Source: Lutraria lutraria (Eukaryota; Mollusca; Bivalvia; Venerida; Mactridae). From it: a stretch of 64,000 bases of DNA. Positions 11,561 to 24,500 of the stretch are shown here, in pieces. A program made the position numbers and the translations under genes. Every line of letters begins with the position of its first letter. The first letter of the stretch is position 1. The stretch spans positions 6,034,414 to 6,098,413 of the forward strand of contig OZ026835.1 in the NCBI GenBank assembly GCA_964023205.1, given 5' to 3'. The notes below the pieces were generated by a model, which saw nothing but the letters and a program-made list of their open reading frames with translations, ran no database searches and was not told the DNA's origin.

Positions 11561-12180
11561 TATATGTGGATTATTGATTGTATATTTTGATTTTTTTTTA
11601 CAAAATGTTATGCAAAGATAACAGATAGTTATTATCCGTTGAGACGTCATAAAATATAAATCTACTTCGTGGCGGCTTTAATGCGATACGAACCGTATTG
11701 TGGCACAGGAAGGTCTATGCGCATTTTTTAATGTGGAACATCGATTTTCTTTGGCTATCGACAAGGTTGTTTAAAACTTTGAAAAACTGTCAAATAAACT
11801 ACATACAATATTGTTCATGCTTTTTTATGGTGTTAAATGCACAATGCCAAAAATTACTAATAATAGTATACAAATGTAATACTAGTATATTCCATGATTT
11901 ATTTTCTGACATATCAGTGACTAATGCGATAGTTAATTAATCTACTGTTACATGTACGATAACCACATATGTCATGTATACCTACTTATTCTAAATTTCG
12001 AAACATAGTTCAACTTTTGTAACGAGAAGCTTAGTAATCTTACACTAAGTTACGACTTTTTAGCAGAAACTATGCTGTTTTATAAAAAAAATGTCACATG
12101 GTTAATCGATCAAAGCCAGCTAGACTCCATCTTTGGCTAAACTACAAAAAAGAACTAACTGGCACATTGTATGAATATTC
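11561..12180. other. Intergenic AT-rich stretch
   Basis: I see no gene or clear repeat here; the open frame at 11698-11940 has no recognisable feature. Confidence 0.35.
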
Positions 12181-12189
12181 AGTGAATAG

Positions 12190-13020
12190 GAATGGATACC
12201 TTTATTTGGAAAATCTTACAGCACAAGGTGCTCAATGTTTTGTAATAATAACTCAGCCATGAATTATTAAGTACCATTAGTGATCCAAAATGTAGATATG
12301 TTCATGAGACTTGTAATAATGGGAATTCATTTAATATCTATGCACCGGTTTGCACCCAATGACAATAATCAAGGGATCCATTTATTGAATACATGACGTT
12401 ACTATTTGATGAAAGCCCCACTAGAATCGATATAATAGACGGTGATTTCAATAAACCATTAAATAAAATGAACAGAATATCAAACTCTGGAGAATCTAAT
12501 ATTATAACAATGAAGCAAACTTTCGAAATTTTACAATTGATACAAACTAACATAAAAGAATTATTTAAAAAATCCGTATAGAAAATATATCGTGTAAAAT
12601 ACATTACACCGGGCGACATAGTATCGCATACATGATTGGCTAATTGATCGAACTTCAGCACATTTTAAAATTTTCAACTGATAACTGAATAGCCCCAAAT
12701 GAAGTACACACCATCTTGCTGTCACTTTCAATTGAAATCATCCTTTAAACGCGGACCCAGTTATTGAACGATTGTTACTCGATCATCATATGATGACGAA
12801 TATTTGTACACTTATCACTAACACTATGCACCGCTTCTTTGAACCTCAAGATGATGATGTAATTAAATGGGCATTTATTAAAATTAAAACTTCAACAACC
12901 TTCTGTAAAAATACATAGAAGATAAAATAAAAGGTCGGAGAAAGTAGGAGGAAAGAAAGAGCCCAAATAAAAATTGTTTACCAATATAGACAAACATTAT
13001 TTCTCTAAGAGACAAGAAGT
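12190..13020 (+). mobile_element. Decayed LINE endonuclease fragment
   Basis: Interrupted frames on the plus strand include IDIIDGDFNKPLN, matching the GDFN motif of APE-type LINE endonucleases, followed by the endonuclease C-terminal region and linker. From 12640 on it is closely similar to 4735-5080, so both are copies of one LINE family. Many stops and frameshifts; no function. Confidence 0.6.
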
Positions 13021-13189
13021 TGTTCCTCTCTAAAAACAACACTTCACTCGTAGAGCCACTTCAATGACTGCTATTCTATAGTAGTATATTGTAGCTATTG
13101 TTTTTTTTAAATAAAAGTTAGTTACTTCAGTTTTCAATTAAGAATTGTTTTCTACATAAGACGGCCATCTTGAATTTGTTGTATACACT

Positions 13190-13950
13190 GTTTTCTAGTA
13201 AACATGATATTCTGGAAATATTTTATCACCAGACCCTGTTTCCCCGCTTTAAGACTTTTCTTCCACATAATCGTTTGTGAATAAGCTTCAGTTGAATATA
13301 AATTCTTGTAACGTTGATAAAAATCATCTTTATCGATAGTATTTAAGTTCCTTAACTTCTTTCCAAAACGCCTGAGTTTGAACGATAACAGGATTATGGA
13401 TTTTACTTTTATTTTTCGTATTGAACAATGATTTTGCCTTGCAAATAATGGCTTTATACAGTAACTATTTTGTTCGATTAAAATATGCCGATTAAAATCA
13501 GATCTATCTTTATTATGAATTATGTTCGCTCACTTAAAATCACGCTGTGCGTTTTCACATTCATTGTTGAACCAAAGGAGCATTATCGTTGTTCTTATTA
13601 GTTTTCATATTTATATGGAAAACTTTGTCATAAAGAAAATATGAAAATGACTAAATACGAACGTGAATATCCAAATCATTACATGATATTACGTCAAAAC
13701 TATGGTTTAAGGAGTCTAAATTGAAGTTTACAAGGTCACGAAATGAATCAACATAAGAAAATTCCAAATTAACACTAGGGACATTTTTATCTTCTTCTTC
13801 CTGTGAACATACTTTATCAAGATCAAAATGTATCGGCATAAGAGATGAAAAAGAAAACATATCATGTGTAACAAAAGTACGTAGAGAGGAAAATAAAACA
13901 TGTGACATAATAACATTATAGTCAATCGTATAGTCAGCAATCTTATTGTT
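13190..13950 (-). mobile_element. Decayed LINE fragment (endonuclease end to linker)
   Basis: On the minus strand the open frame 13908-13651 reads as the C-terminal part of an APE endonuclease (SLMPIHFDLD in the position of the S-H-x-P-I region). It is followed, with stops, by a linker containing a PWFNNECENAQR-like segment (about 13580-13540) as in the LINE at 39059-41632. A truncated, non-functional copy. Confidence 0.55.
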
Positions 13951-14000
13951 TAGGTACCACAGATTTTATACAGCAATTATGAAACTTTATATTATCATCC

Positions 14001-14425
14001 TTTGTGGCGCAATTGATAAAGCATAAGGTTAGTGAATCTTGCGGACTGCGTCCGATGTTGGACATTATTGTTTTATTTTTAACGTTTTTTCACGTCTGAT
14101 CAAAGTTAACTATATATATAAGGATAAGAAATACTGTTGAAAGAAGTTTTTATTTGAATTGTTGAACAAATGCATTTCTTCTTTCCTTTTACTCTATTGA
14201 AATACAAAAACGTCCTATTCAGCGTGTAAACATGCATGTAACAAGAACAAAGACATGTCAATAACTGAATGATAAAAAATAAATATAATTATATATGATA
14301 ATTTAAAAAGAAAGTATCATTGACTGAGTTCGAACCACTCACAACAATTTAACCGAAATTGATTAGACCGTATTCAAAAGCGAATTTCCGTCATATTGTG
14401 CGAGGCATCGCATTTCACGAACATC
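14001..14425. mobile_element. Element with tRNA-like sequences facing inwards at both ends (copy 1)
   Basis: The left end (14001-14066) resembles a tRNA gene on the plus strand with an A-box-like TGGCGCAATTGATAAAGC. The right end (about 14330-14425) carries GAGTTCGAAC on both strands, a B-box core, as part of a tRNA-like block on the minus strand. The interior is AT-rich with T-runs. A second element of the same plan lies at 28651-29175. Neither end folds as a functional tRNA. Confidence 0.4.
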
Positions 14426-15040
14426 TTTGTAAACGAACACATTTTCTTTAATCTGTTTTAATGAATACAGTCGGTCTATCGGTCATTAGTTCTCTAAAAG
14501 TTTCCACTTCTTGGAAAGTATAGAAGGTAATAAGTCACAGAATAGAACAGAACTTTATTAGTACAAAAATAAGACATGACAAGACTGTTACACTAACACA
14601 TAGTCACGCATTGTCTAAGTAACGGTGAATAATTATGTATGTGTATTGTTCATTAAGAATAGAGAGAGAATGAGCTAGGAATGTTAGTTACTCATGCTAT
14701 ATTGAACAGATGAAGGTGTGCCATTGTTATATTACTTTGATTTTATTGTTTCGTCATTGTCGGTGTGTGATATATCAAAAGTACCAAAGAGACCAGTTTT
14801 CCTGGATTCTATACAAGTTTTAATTATTGTCTTGTTCATTGATTTCATTTAAATGTAATAAGGATTTTGGTAAGGCTTTGGGTAAAACTAATAAGGTTTT
14901 GTATTTTACAAAGAAATTGGTTTTGTAGTTGTAATAACTGATATTCTGAGCCCTGTACTCTAGTTGTTCTCGGTTGCTTGATATTTTCAACAGCTTTATC
15001 ATAACTGTTTTCATATTTTATATCGATTTTAAACCAGAGT
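14426..15040. other. Intergenic stretch, partly an array flank
   Basis: No gene seen. The part from about 14860 resembles 31010-31160, which lies at the same place relative to the orphan copy A4, so it belongs to the older duplication unit. The rest is AT-rich without features. Confidence 0.4.
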
Positions 15041-15641
15041 TTGCGGCAAATTTGAGTTGACTTTATTCCGCTTCAATCCAGTAAATATGACGATCGTGGA
15101 AGGTTTCCCCGCAAGCTAGCCTATGGTACCGCCCTATTACTCGTGAGAGACCAACATATCTTTTAGAAATAAGAGAGACAATTAATCAAAATGAAATATT
15201 TTATTCAATACAGCAAAAATGATAAAAATCAAAACATAATGATTTGCACATTAAAATCATGAAACAGAACACACATGGCAACGACTACAATAGAAAACAT
15301 ATTTACAATGATATTTATTTTGTATATTTACCGGACATTTATACACGCTAATCATCACTACATTTATAGTTGCATATCCTAACAGTTTAGTTGATAGCTT
15401 CTAGAAACTCAACTATTTCTTTCGAAGCATACTAGACAAGTAGGCCTATTGCAATATTACTGATAGTTACCTCACTCAAATGTAACGTACGGTATTTAAA
15501 ATTGAATCAGTATTTGTATTGTTACACTATAAAAATGGTTCATTTAAAGAGCGACTATCATTGAATAAAAATATCGCCTTTATGCTGATAAATTTGTAAA
15601 ACAAATTATAAACGTTATAACAAAGTAACAAAATAAAAAGA

Positions 15642-17115
15642 CTAGGACTGGGCTGTAGTAATCGTTATCAGATCAGGAGTGTTCCAATTTCTATATGCAT
15701 CTAAAAATACAACAACATTAAGGCAAATTAATAACCAGCAGAAAATACTATATAACTGTACGTGAAGACTATACTAAAATAAAGATTTTCGACTTCAATT
15801 TTTTCCATATATTAAACGATCTCAAACGTCATAATTAGTGTTCTGACGTACTCATCGCCATTGTTTTCGTCTAGAAGCCTATACTTTCCTACATCTCTAG
15901 TCGGTAATTATATTTTAAGTAACATTTTCAAATAACTTTTATAACGTACGGCCAAATAAAAAGGGGGCGCCATTAAAATCATCGGTATCTAGTACATCAC
16001 CACCTGGAAAAATTAAATGTAGTACGTATTTTAGATTTCTTTATAATGTTATTTATAATCAGGATCACATGAAAGAGCTTCATTTTGTGAAATAGGGCAG
16101 TCAGAATTTGACGGTACATACAAAATAAACCTCAGTACATAAACTTAGAACTATAATATTAGTATGATATAAACATAGCGATACATCTATATAAGACACG
16201 CGATGACCTGTTATGGTGCATTCTCATAAACCAGACTATTCAATGATTTTTTTAATTCATTCAGATAAACAGGTGAATTTCCTAAGTTGTTTTATTTATG
16301 ACAATAATTTTTTCCCATCGATTAATTACACTTTGAGAGTGTATGAAATATATGGATATATTATATGTGTAATCGAAAAGTGGTGACGACGATTAAATGA
16401 CGTCCCGGCTAACATAGGCTAACGGCTTACGGATTCAATATTGTTTCTCCCTTTGCCGAGCTTTTGAAAACGAAATGTTATCGACTGCACCATGTGAACT
16501 TCTGACAGCGATGACATCACCCCAAAAATACATGTGCTACTATGATTTCGTGAGAATAATCTGAACATTTCTATGCTTTTGGACTCCAGCGTTTGAAAGA
16601 AAGCAAAGCCTACCATTAAAATCGGAAAACATAAAATGTTCCAAGAGCTCATTCGGATCTTCCAATTCTATTGATTTCAAAACAGTCATCACAAAATCAT
16701 AATAAGATATACATTTGTCGTTATTCATATCATAATCTGACATTTCATCCGAAAATGGTATCATTACGTATTTCGTGTCAACCGAGAAAGACAAAAGTAA
16801 TGAAAAATGGTCAAAAAATATATTTAGATGTTTCCTGATAATATTATTTCTATTAATAGTATTATACCCGTCTCTACATCTATCATCCCTTTCCTGTCGT
16901 TTTGTTTGCAATTGTAGAGTACTTTTAGTACACGTCTTTTTGTTAAGCTACAGGTAGTTGAAAGCAACGAAATATTTCGATTCTTATATATACTTTTGAT
17001 GATTAAAATGAACAAAATATAATTCAATGAACAATACTTACACTTCTCTTGCATCTTTTTTTCTGAACAAGACATCTTTTAATTCCAAGACAGATACCTT
17101 CACCGACGAGGGAAG
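15642..17115 (-). pseudogene. Array copy A2: truncated pseudogene
   Basis: Four exon relics of the array gene are in order: part of the hydrophobic/cysteine exon (about 17110-17042), the first EF-hand exon (16782-16614), the second (16003-15950) and the last (15700-15642). Everything upstream of the middle of the cysteine exon is missing, including signal peptide and basic helix. The acceptor of the first EF-hand exon has changed from CAG to TCG, and the last exon has lost one base after the SEL codons so that DYDYYSPAAA is out of frame. The EF-hand exon itself is still open (YVMIPFSDEMSDYDMNNDK). EF loop 2 has lost its last Glu to Asp. No function expected. Confidence 0.8.
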
Positions 17116-17129
17116 CGATAGGGGCATAT

Positions 17130-17985
17130 TTTGTTTTGACGCTGATTCTACAGGTAGCGTGAAACTTTACTTGAATTATAAAATAGACAACTGCACTAAC
17201 ATAATCAATAATTGGAACAATAGATACTTAACTCTTATGGAAAATTAACTGTTTTCTAAACTTTGCAAAAGGAAAAAAAAGACAACATATGAACTGGAAC
17301 TCAGTGTTCTACTCAGTATACTATTTGAACGCATTGATAGATAACCGACTTAAACAATTTAAATTCAAACTTATCTATACAAGAATCCTAAACTTGGAAA
17401 CTACATAATTCGCCTAATTATTTTTTTGTCAAACCATGGAAGCTATTTAAATGTCAATATATATTTATTATTTTTGGAAACTTGGAGTGTGTAAACAAAA
17501 TGATATATTATTGCGAGTTATAATATGAAGAGAGCATATAAATATGATAAAAATGAAACATAATTTTACAAACGTTCAAATATTTTTTCCCTCATAAACA
17601 AGAAAAACATTCCTCCCTAAAAACAACATTTCTCTCACAGCATGTATGGATGAGTGCTGTTAAATAAATGAGACTTCCGGGGTCGATGCGTTTGCTCCGA
17701 AGTTGGTTTCCCTGTCAAGGTGTACTGAAGATGTTAAAATATTTTTGTTTTTATATTGCTTGTTGTTTTTTTTTAGATAAAAGTTTACTTCGACGTCCAT
17801 GTTTTTCTACGTAAGATGGTCATCTGGAATTGTATGAGTTGTATTCATTGTTTTCTTGTAAATATAATGTTCTTAATAAAGATAAATAATACCAGAAAAG
17901 AAAACAAAACACGTAAATATTAACAAAACATTGTCTAGTTAAGAATTTATTGTTTCTTTGCTGAAATATACCATAACAAAAAGAT
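17130..17985. other. AT-rich stretch, no gene
   Basis: I see no gene or known repeat. The sequence shared with other array copies stops at about 17115, which marks the truncation breakpoint of A2. Confidence 0.35.
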
Positions 17986-17989
17986 TCAT

Positions 17990-19255
17990 CAGAATTACGA
18001 TGTTTAGAAATAACAGAGAAACTTAATCAAACTATAATACTTCATTCAAGACATTGAAAATAACAAAAGCCAGAACACGATGGTTTGCAATCTAAATGAT
18101 ATGAAACAGAACACACTTATATGATACGACAAAACAGCAGTGCAATTGGATTAATGATTGGATGAACAATAACAAACTGAAAATGAACAATTCAAAGACA
18201 GAGCTTATACTTTTTGGAAGTCGTGCACAGCTCATTAAGTGTAACACTACTGAAATCAATATATGTGGCCATGTCATTAAATCAAAAAAGTGTATAAGGT
18301 ACCTGGGTGCTTTTTTGGATGAGTCTCTAACTTTCTAAGACCATATCAAAATAACATGTAAAATTGCCATGCTGAATTATTTTAAAATTAAGAGCATTCG
18401 AAAATATTTGTCCAAAGAAGCCACTGAAACTCTTGTTTTATCCTTGGTTATATCTCACTTAGATTATTGCAACGCCATTCTTTTTGGCATCTCTCAATCT
18501 GAATTATCAAAACTTCATCGTATACAAAATATGTGTGCTAAACTTGTGTTAAACCGTTCCAATTACGATAGTTCCAGAAATGCATTGTTTGATCTTCGCT
18601 GGCTTCCCATTAAAGCACGTACACGATTTAAGATTTTAACGTACATGCATAACTGTTCAGTAGGAAATGCACCATCTTATCTAGCTGAAATTTTGTCTCA
18701 TTTAGTGTCAAAACGTACCTTAAGATCATCAGAATCATCTATTGGTTGTTATGAGGTTCCTTATAATAAGAACAAAACTTTTTCAGACAGAAGTTTCAGC
18801 ATGATAGGTCCAAAATTGTGGAACGAATTACCTGTTAGTCTGAGACAATGTGATTCTTTGGACAGTTTCAAACGTTTATTGAAATCATACTACTTGAAGA
18901 TATATTTTGCACTATTTTAACTGTGTGTAATTGATGAACTTGTCTACTACATGTGCACTCTGATGTGTATATTTGTGTATTTTCATCTATTTTTTGTTTT
19001 TGTCTTTCATTGTACAACGCCATTGAATATGTATTTATATGTAGAAATAGGCGTTTAATCCAATTCTCAAGTTTTAAATTGCAAGGACGACAAGTGCACG
19101 GACAATACTAGAAACTATATTTACAGTGCGTCGAAGTCATGATCAACGGAATACCTGAATATTTACATGACCAGACGGTTTGAAGTGACATATGTGAATG
19201 AACCATTTTTACATGCTGGCCATCATTACATTTACAGTTGCATATCATAACTGTA
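17990..19255. repeat. Array 3' flank remnant, interrupted by a LINE
   Basis: 17990-18148 and 19077-19255 together match the 3' flank of the array genes (for example 21055-21330), including GTGCAATTGCAAGGAC once the LINE between is removed. No exon follows at its upstream side, so a further copy has been lost or was never complete. Confidence 0.65.
18149..19076 (+). mobile_element. 5'-truncated LINE (ORF2 C-terminus)
   Basis: The open reading begins inside the reverse transcriptase at 18149 (DWMNNNKLKMNNSKTELILFG), crosses an in-frame TAA near 18338 and continues at 18369-18920 with SHLDYCNAILFGIS and LRWLPIKARTRFKIL, typical of CR1/L2/Jockey-like elements. The insertion lies in an array 3' flank and is bounded by AATTG on both sides (18144-18148 and 19077-19081). 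About 150 bp of 3' untranslated sequence follow the stop. Dead on arrival. Confidence 0.8.
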
Positions 19256-19699
19256 GTTGGTAGGTGGCTTAAACCAAATAAGATACCATACAATGCACGA
19301 AAATGTCAATTATGTAACTGTTTAGAACATGAATTTCACATTTTATCAGAAATGTCCTTTGTATTTTGAAAATAGAAAAACATACGTAAAATAGATTTGC
19401 AAGTATGGTTTTATTTATTGACCTTTTGAAATTAGAAAATATCAAGGAACTTAAGAAAATCCACTTACATTTATAAATGTTTTGAGAAAGAAAAAGAACT
19501 TATTATTTTAATAAAATTGTTTCCGTCTCTCAAAAGAAAATGTTTGTTAATTGTTCATGGTGCTCTTTTCTTTAAAAAAATAAGTAAGATTCAATGTGTT
19601 ATTAACTTTATATTATTGTACTATTGATTGTGTATGTGTAAATATGTAGAATGATTGACCCAATTTGCCTTTTTCTAGAAGGGGGGGGGGCGTATTGTT

Positions 19700-20780
19700 T
19701 TTGTGGTAGAAGTTTTTTATTGTTATTTTTCTTCTTCGACGAAATCTTGTATTTGCGCAATTCCCCCTACAGTTTAAATCCGATCGACTTCAACTATTCA
19801 CAGATTATTGGTGAACATATGCGGATGTCCGTAAAGAAATCGTTTCCAACTAAAGTTATTGCCCCTTGTCATTGTCTTTTCTGCATGTTACGTAGGGGAA
19901 ACCTTGTGTGCGCAACCCCTACAGTTCAAGTAGGATTAATTAAACTTTTTCACAGATTTTTAGTTCTCATATGAACATGTCGCATCCACCGGAGTCTTTG
20001 CTCTTTGTCATTTTCAAAACTGGAAATATGGTGCGTATAACTCCTAAAGTTTAAGTCGGATCGTCTTCAAACTTTTACAAATAGGTGGCTATCATATGTA
20101 GATATGCATAAAAGAATATATTTGGCATATGCCACTACCCACCAGAGTCATTGCACTTTTCATTTTAATTATTTGAAATCTTACGTGCACAACTTTCTTA
20201 CAGTTGTTCTGTGTCGGGTTTGCTTCAATCTTTTACTGGCAGTTAATTATTATGTGAATATATGCATATAGAAATAGTTTTGATGTTTGTTTTTTCCAGC
20301 GGAGTTATTAACCTTTGTCCTTTTCATTTCTCTATGTTACATAAGAAAACACTTGTGTACGGAACTCCTCCTGCAGTCATGTTGGGTTGCCTTCAAGCTT
20401 TTACAGATATATAGTTAATTTATGAAAATGTGCTTAAAGAAATAATTTTGGCGTACGGCTTTTCCTACCGGAATTATTGTCTATTTTCATTTGTTACATA
20501 GCAGGAATTTTGTGTGGGCAACTCCTCCTACAATTTAAATTGGATCGTCTTCAAACAATCACAAATTACACGTTACCACATGAAGATGTGTACAATCATT
20601 TTTGGTGTATACCTTTTACCACCAGAGTTAGAGTCATTTTCATTACCAAAAGTAGTGCAGGATAACGTTATGATTGCGTGCAACTCATCATGCTGTTTTT
20701 TCACGCATTGTCTTCAAACGTTCACAGGTAAGTACTTTAGATATGAAAATGGACATAAATATTTTTTACCATAGCGCATT
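19700..20780. repeat. Degenerate tandem repeat, unit about 170 bp
   Basis: Several diverged units recur, each with a version of TCGGATCGTCTTCAAACTTT, then ACAGAT..TAGTTATCATATGAA, AAAGAAATATTTTTGGC, and CACCAGAGTTATTG before a CAACTCCTCCTACAGTT. The right part (from about 20196) is duplicated at 34048-34635. The open frames here are by-products of the repeat. Confidence 0.6.
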
Positions 20781-21542
20781 CGCTCCTCGAGGGGTGACAT
20801 CCGTTGTCGACCTTCGGATTCGACAACAAGCTCTAGTTTGAAATGTTTTCACATTTTACATCGATTGTAAAGCAATGTTTTGCGTTTTGCTGCAATTTGA
20901 GTGACCTTCAGTAAATGTGACGATTATGACTGTTTCCGCGCATGCTAGATCTTGAACCAACGACTATAGACCTATAACTCGTGTGAAACCAAATAAATAA
21001 CACCGTTTGGTCGGCATAATTATCTGACTGTATCGTCGATGTCAAAAGTTTGATGTTTAGAAATAACAGAGAAACTTAATCAAACTATAATTATTTTATT
21101 CAAGACGGTGAAAATAATAATAAATAAAATACAATGGTTTGCACACTGAGTTCGTGAAACGAAATACTCTTACATGATAAAAGTACGATTAAACAACAGT
21201 GCAATTGCAAGGACAACAAATGCACGGACAATAATAATTTGAATATTTACAGGACCAGACATTTTCAATAACATAAATCAATGAACCATTTATACATGCT
21301 AATCATCATTTCTTACAAGTTATGGAAAGTTACCTCATGTAAACATGACGCACGGTAAAACTGAATCAGTGTTTGTGACAATACAAGAGAGGTTCATTTA
21401 AAAAAAACGGACATATAAGTGTGAAAAGTATTCTGTTCTCAGTAATAGATTCACAAAATGGGACCAGGTATACAATAATGTTAGCATTCTGAAGACACAT
21501 TTTTAATAATTTATTTATCAAAATTCTGCGATTGTTTCTTTT

Positions 21543-24500
21543 TTATGCCGCAGCTGGGCTGTAGTAGTCGTAATCGAGTTCAGATATGTTCCTACTTCTA
21601 TATGCATCTGAAAATATAACAACATTTTAGCAAATAATAACGTGCAACAAATACTGGAGTATAACTACATGTATACGTAAAGACTACAAACTTTTGAGAC
21701 AAGTTGAAGTACATTTGTTTCGTTGTGAGGGTTTTCGATACAGCGTTTTTCAGTTTATTTTTCGATAAAATTTGCATAATATGTCTTTTCCTGTTTATTG
21801 ATACGCATTGGTCTCAGAATTGTCGAGATATTTGACTTCAAGGGGTTTAGCCGAACACGCCGAAAGTTACCTAATTCTCCGCATATTAAGAACAAAATAT
21901 AAATACAAATATAAAAAATCTGAGTCACGGCTCCCAGCCTTTAACCTTATACAACAAAATACCGAAAATCGTTTTTGAAATCCATCATCAAATAAGGCGG
22001 CATCTATATTCGAAAATGACACCTACTGTGTTTTTTAAACGAGTAATTAGCGACTAAAGTCTTAATTTCGAATTTCGATTAATTAATGCATCCCCGTTTA
22101 ATTTTGATTTACGGTTTAATAATTGTAACCATGCCCAGTTATGATGTGTAGTAAAATATGTAATAACGGATTATTGTCTTTAACGAATTGAATGGTATCA
22201 TATCGTATCAACAAACTGCACAACACGTTAGAGATGGCTAACGCTGATAAAGTAAAGTCGATAAAGGGGTACAGTGTTGATCGCAATAAATCACTATTAT
22301 GCGCGTTCGGTTAGATTTCTTTGCTGGTGTGAAAGTATGATATTTAATCTTCGTGAATAACTCAAAACATCAATCTAGATTTTAGCGAATTAAGGCACTT
22401 AAGGTATCTTAAATTTCAGTGAAGCTGTCAGTAATAAATTACGTCATAATTACTCAATGTCATTTTTCGTCTAGAGGCCTATGTTTTTAATCACTAGTTG
22501 GAAATCTGTTGTGTTATATTGTTTAGTAACATTGTAAAAAAATGAACTTACGGCCAAATAATAAGGGAGCGCCTTTAAATTCATCGGTATTTAGTTCACC
22601 ATCGCCTGAAAATCGGATAGATATAATTCTATAGCACCTATCAAAATTAAATTTGCGGTACACAGAACAAATGTACTCTGGCAACGAGCATCATATATTT
22701 CACAGATGAACAGAAATAAAAAAAGTCATGATGAAGGTATAACTGATGAAGGCTTATCAGCCGAAACGTATGTGACTTAATAATAAAAATAAAATGTGTT
22801 TGTGTGATACCATTATATATACAGATGTACTGACAAACTTTAACTTAAATCACCTAAATGAACCTTATTTTGTGAAATAAAGCTGACAATAAATACATAC
22901 CAGATAAACCTCATTATATAAACTTAGATGGTAAAAATAGAAATTCATCAATCAACTACAAGACGATGATATTTTGTAGGGGATTTCCCTCAAACCAGAC
23001 TATGGAATACAATGTTTAAAATCATTGCGGGTTAAACAGGGGAATTTACCTTAATTGTTTTAATTATGACAATGAATCGTTTTTCCTCAACGATTCATTA
23101 ATCTTTGAGAGCCTATCAAATATATACTTAACATAGGCCAACTGTGCACGGAGGCCATATTGTTTCTCCCTTTAGCGAGCTTAATTCTTCGAAACAACAA
23201 TGTCTTAATCATTTCACATGAAGTATTTCTAATTGATGTTTTTCTTTTTCCTTGTATGTACATCATTTTAACCTCTGACAGTGGTGAAAATACGTCAATA
23301 AAAATATGTCTACCCATGATTTCATAAAAACAAAGTGACAATTCATTTTCTATGCTTTGGATGTAAGCGTTTGAAAGAAAACAATGCCTACCATTAAAGT
23401 CGGAAAACATAAAAGGTTCCAAGAGTCCATTCGGATCTTCCAATTCCACTGATTTCAAAACTGTCATCACAAATTCATAATAAGATATATATTTATCGTT
23501 ATTTATATCATAATCAGACATTTCATCCGAAAATGGTATCATCTCGTATCTCATGTCAACCTGAAAAATAGACAAAAGTAAACCAGAATCATTTATTTAG
23601 ATATTTCCCGATCATGTTATTTCTATCAATTTACTCTCTTTCCTTCTTTTAGTACAAGTCATTCCCATTGTCTTGTTTAAGCTAGTTGAAAGCAACGAGC
23701 TATTTCATTTTCTCATATATACTCCTGAAGATTAAACATGCAATATATAATTCAATTAACAATACTCACACTTCTCTTGCAATGTTTTTTCTTCTGTACA
23801 CGACATCTATGATTTCCAAGAGCGACACTTACACCGACGACGGGTCCTGGTACACCAGCAACACCTAATCCAACTCCAGCACCAGTGACACCAACCGGAC
23901 ACACCACTCCCCATAAAACCTTCAAAACAGAGTTGGCAGAGTATTAAACAAATTGGGGTTGGAATTATTTTTGCACGTTTGGCACAATAGAACATCCTTC
24001 TCAAACACATTGCTATAGATACAGTATTGATTAGATAGTATATGACTCCTTCTTACTCATTTGTAAACTATTGTTTTCAGTGTACAATTTATCTCATGTT
24101 GACGGTTTAGTATTTTCACAATTGTTTGTTCTCTATTAGAACACATGGGTTTAATGTTAAATGTCCGTAAATAGAAAAAATAACGCATTTATGATTCATT
24201 CCATTTTAAATTGGCACGTTGTGTTCACATAAAAGCAAGCTCTGAGGAAATGAAAGAACATAAAAAGACATGCTATGTAAAGAACATGAAAACAACAGCT
24301 ATGTAACACAATGAAACCCTACATGTCGAGTAAAATGATATTATCAAAATGAATACATTTATTTTCAAATTTCAAAACTACATCTAAACACAGCCACGGG
24401 GTATGTCTGTCTGAATTTCAACGTAAACGCCAATAAATGGTAGAAAAAAATAAAGATCAATCTAATGAAACAGCTATTGTTTCAAAGACAGATTTAATCA

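Noticed and set aside
12338..12661. 107-codon minus-strand ORF
   Set aside because: It is antisense to a LINE endonuclease fragment carrying GDFN on the plus strand.
17027..17248. 73-codon plus-strand ORF
   Set aside because: Mostly antisense to the truncated cysteine exon of A2 and unique flank; no features.
20477..20774. ORFs repeated at 20.5 and 34.3 kb
   Set aside because: They lie in a degenerate tandem repeat; the frame is not kept from unit to unit.
23807..24010. Cys/Trp-rich protein in the second frame of the A3 cysteine exon
   Set aside because: The frame stops early in A3 and does not match exon phases in any copy.
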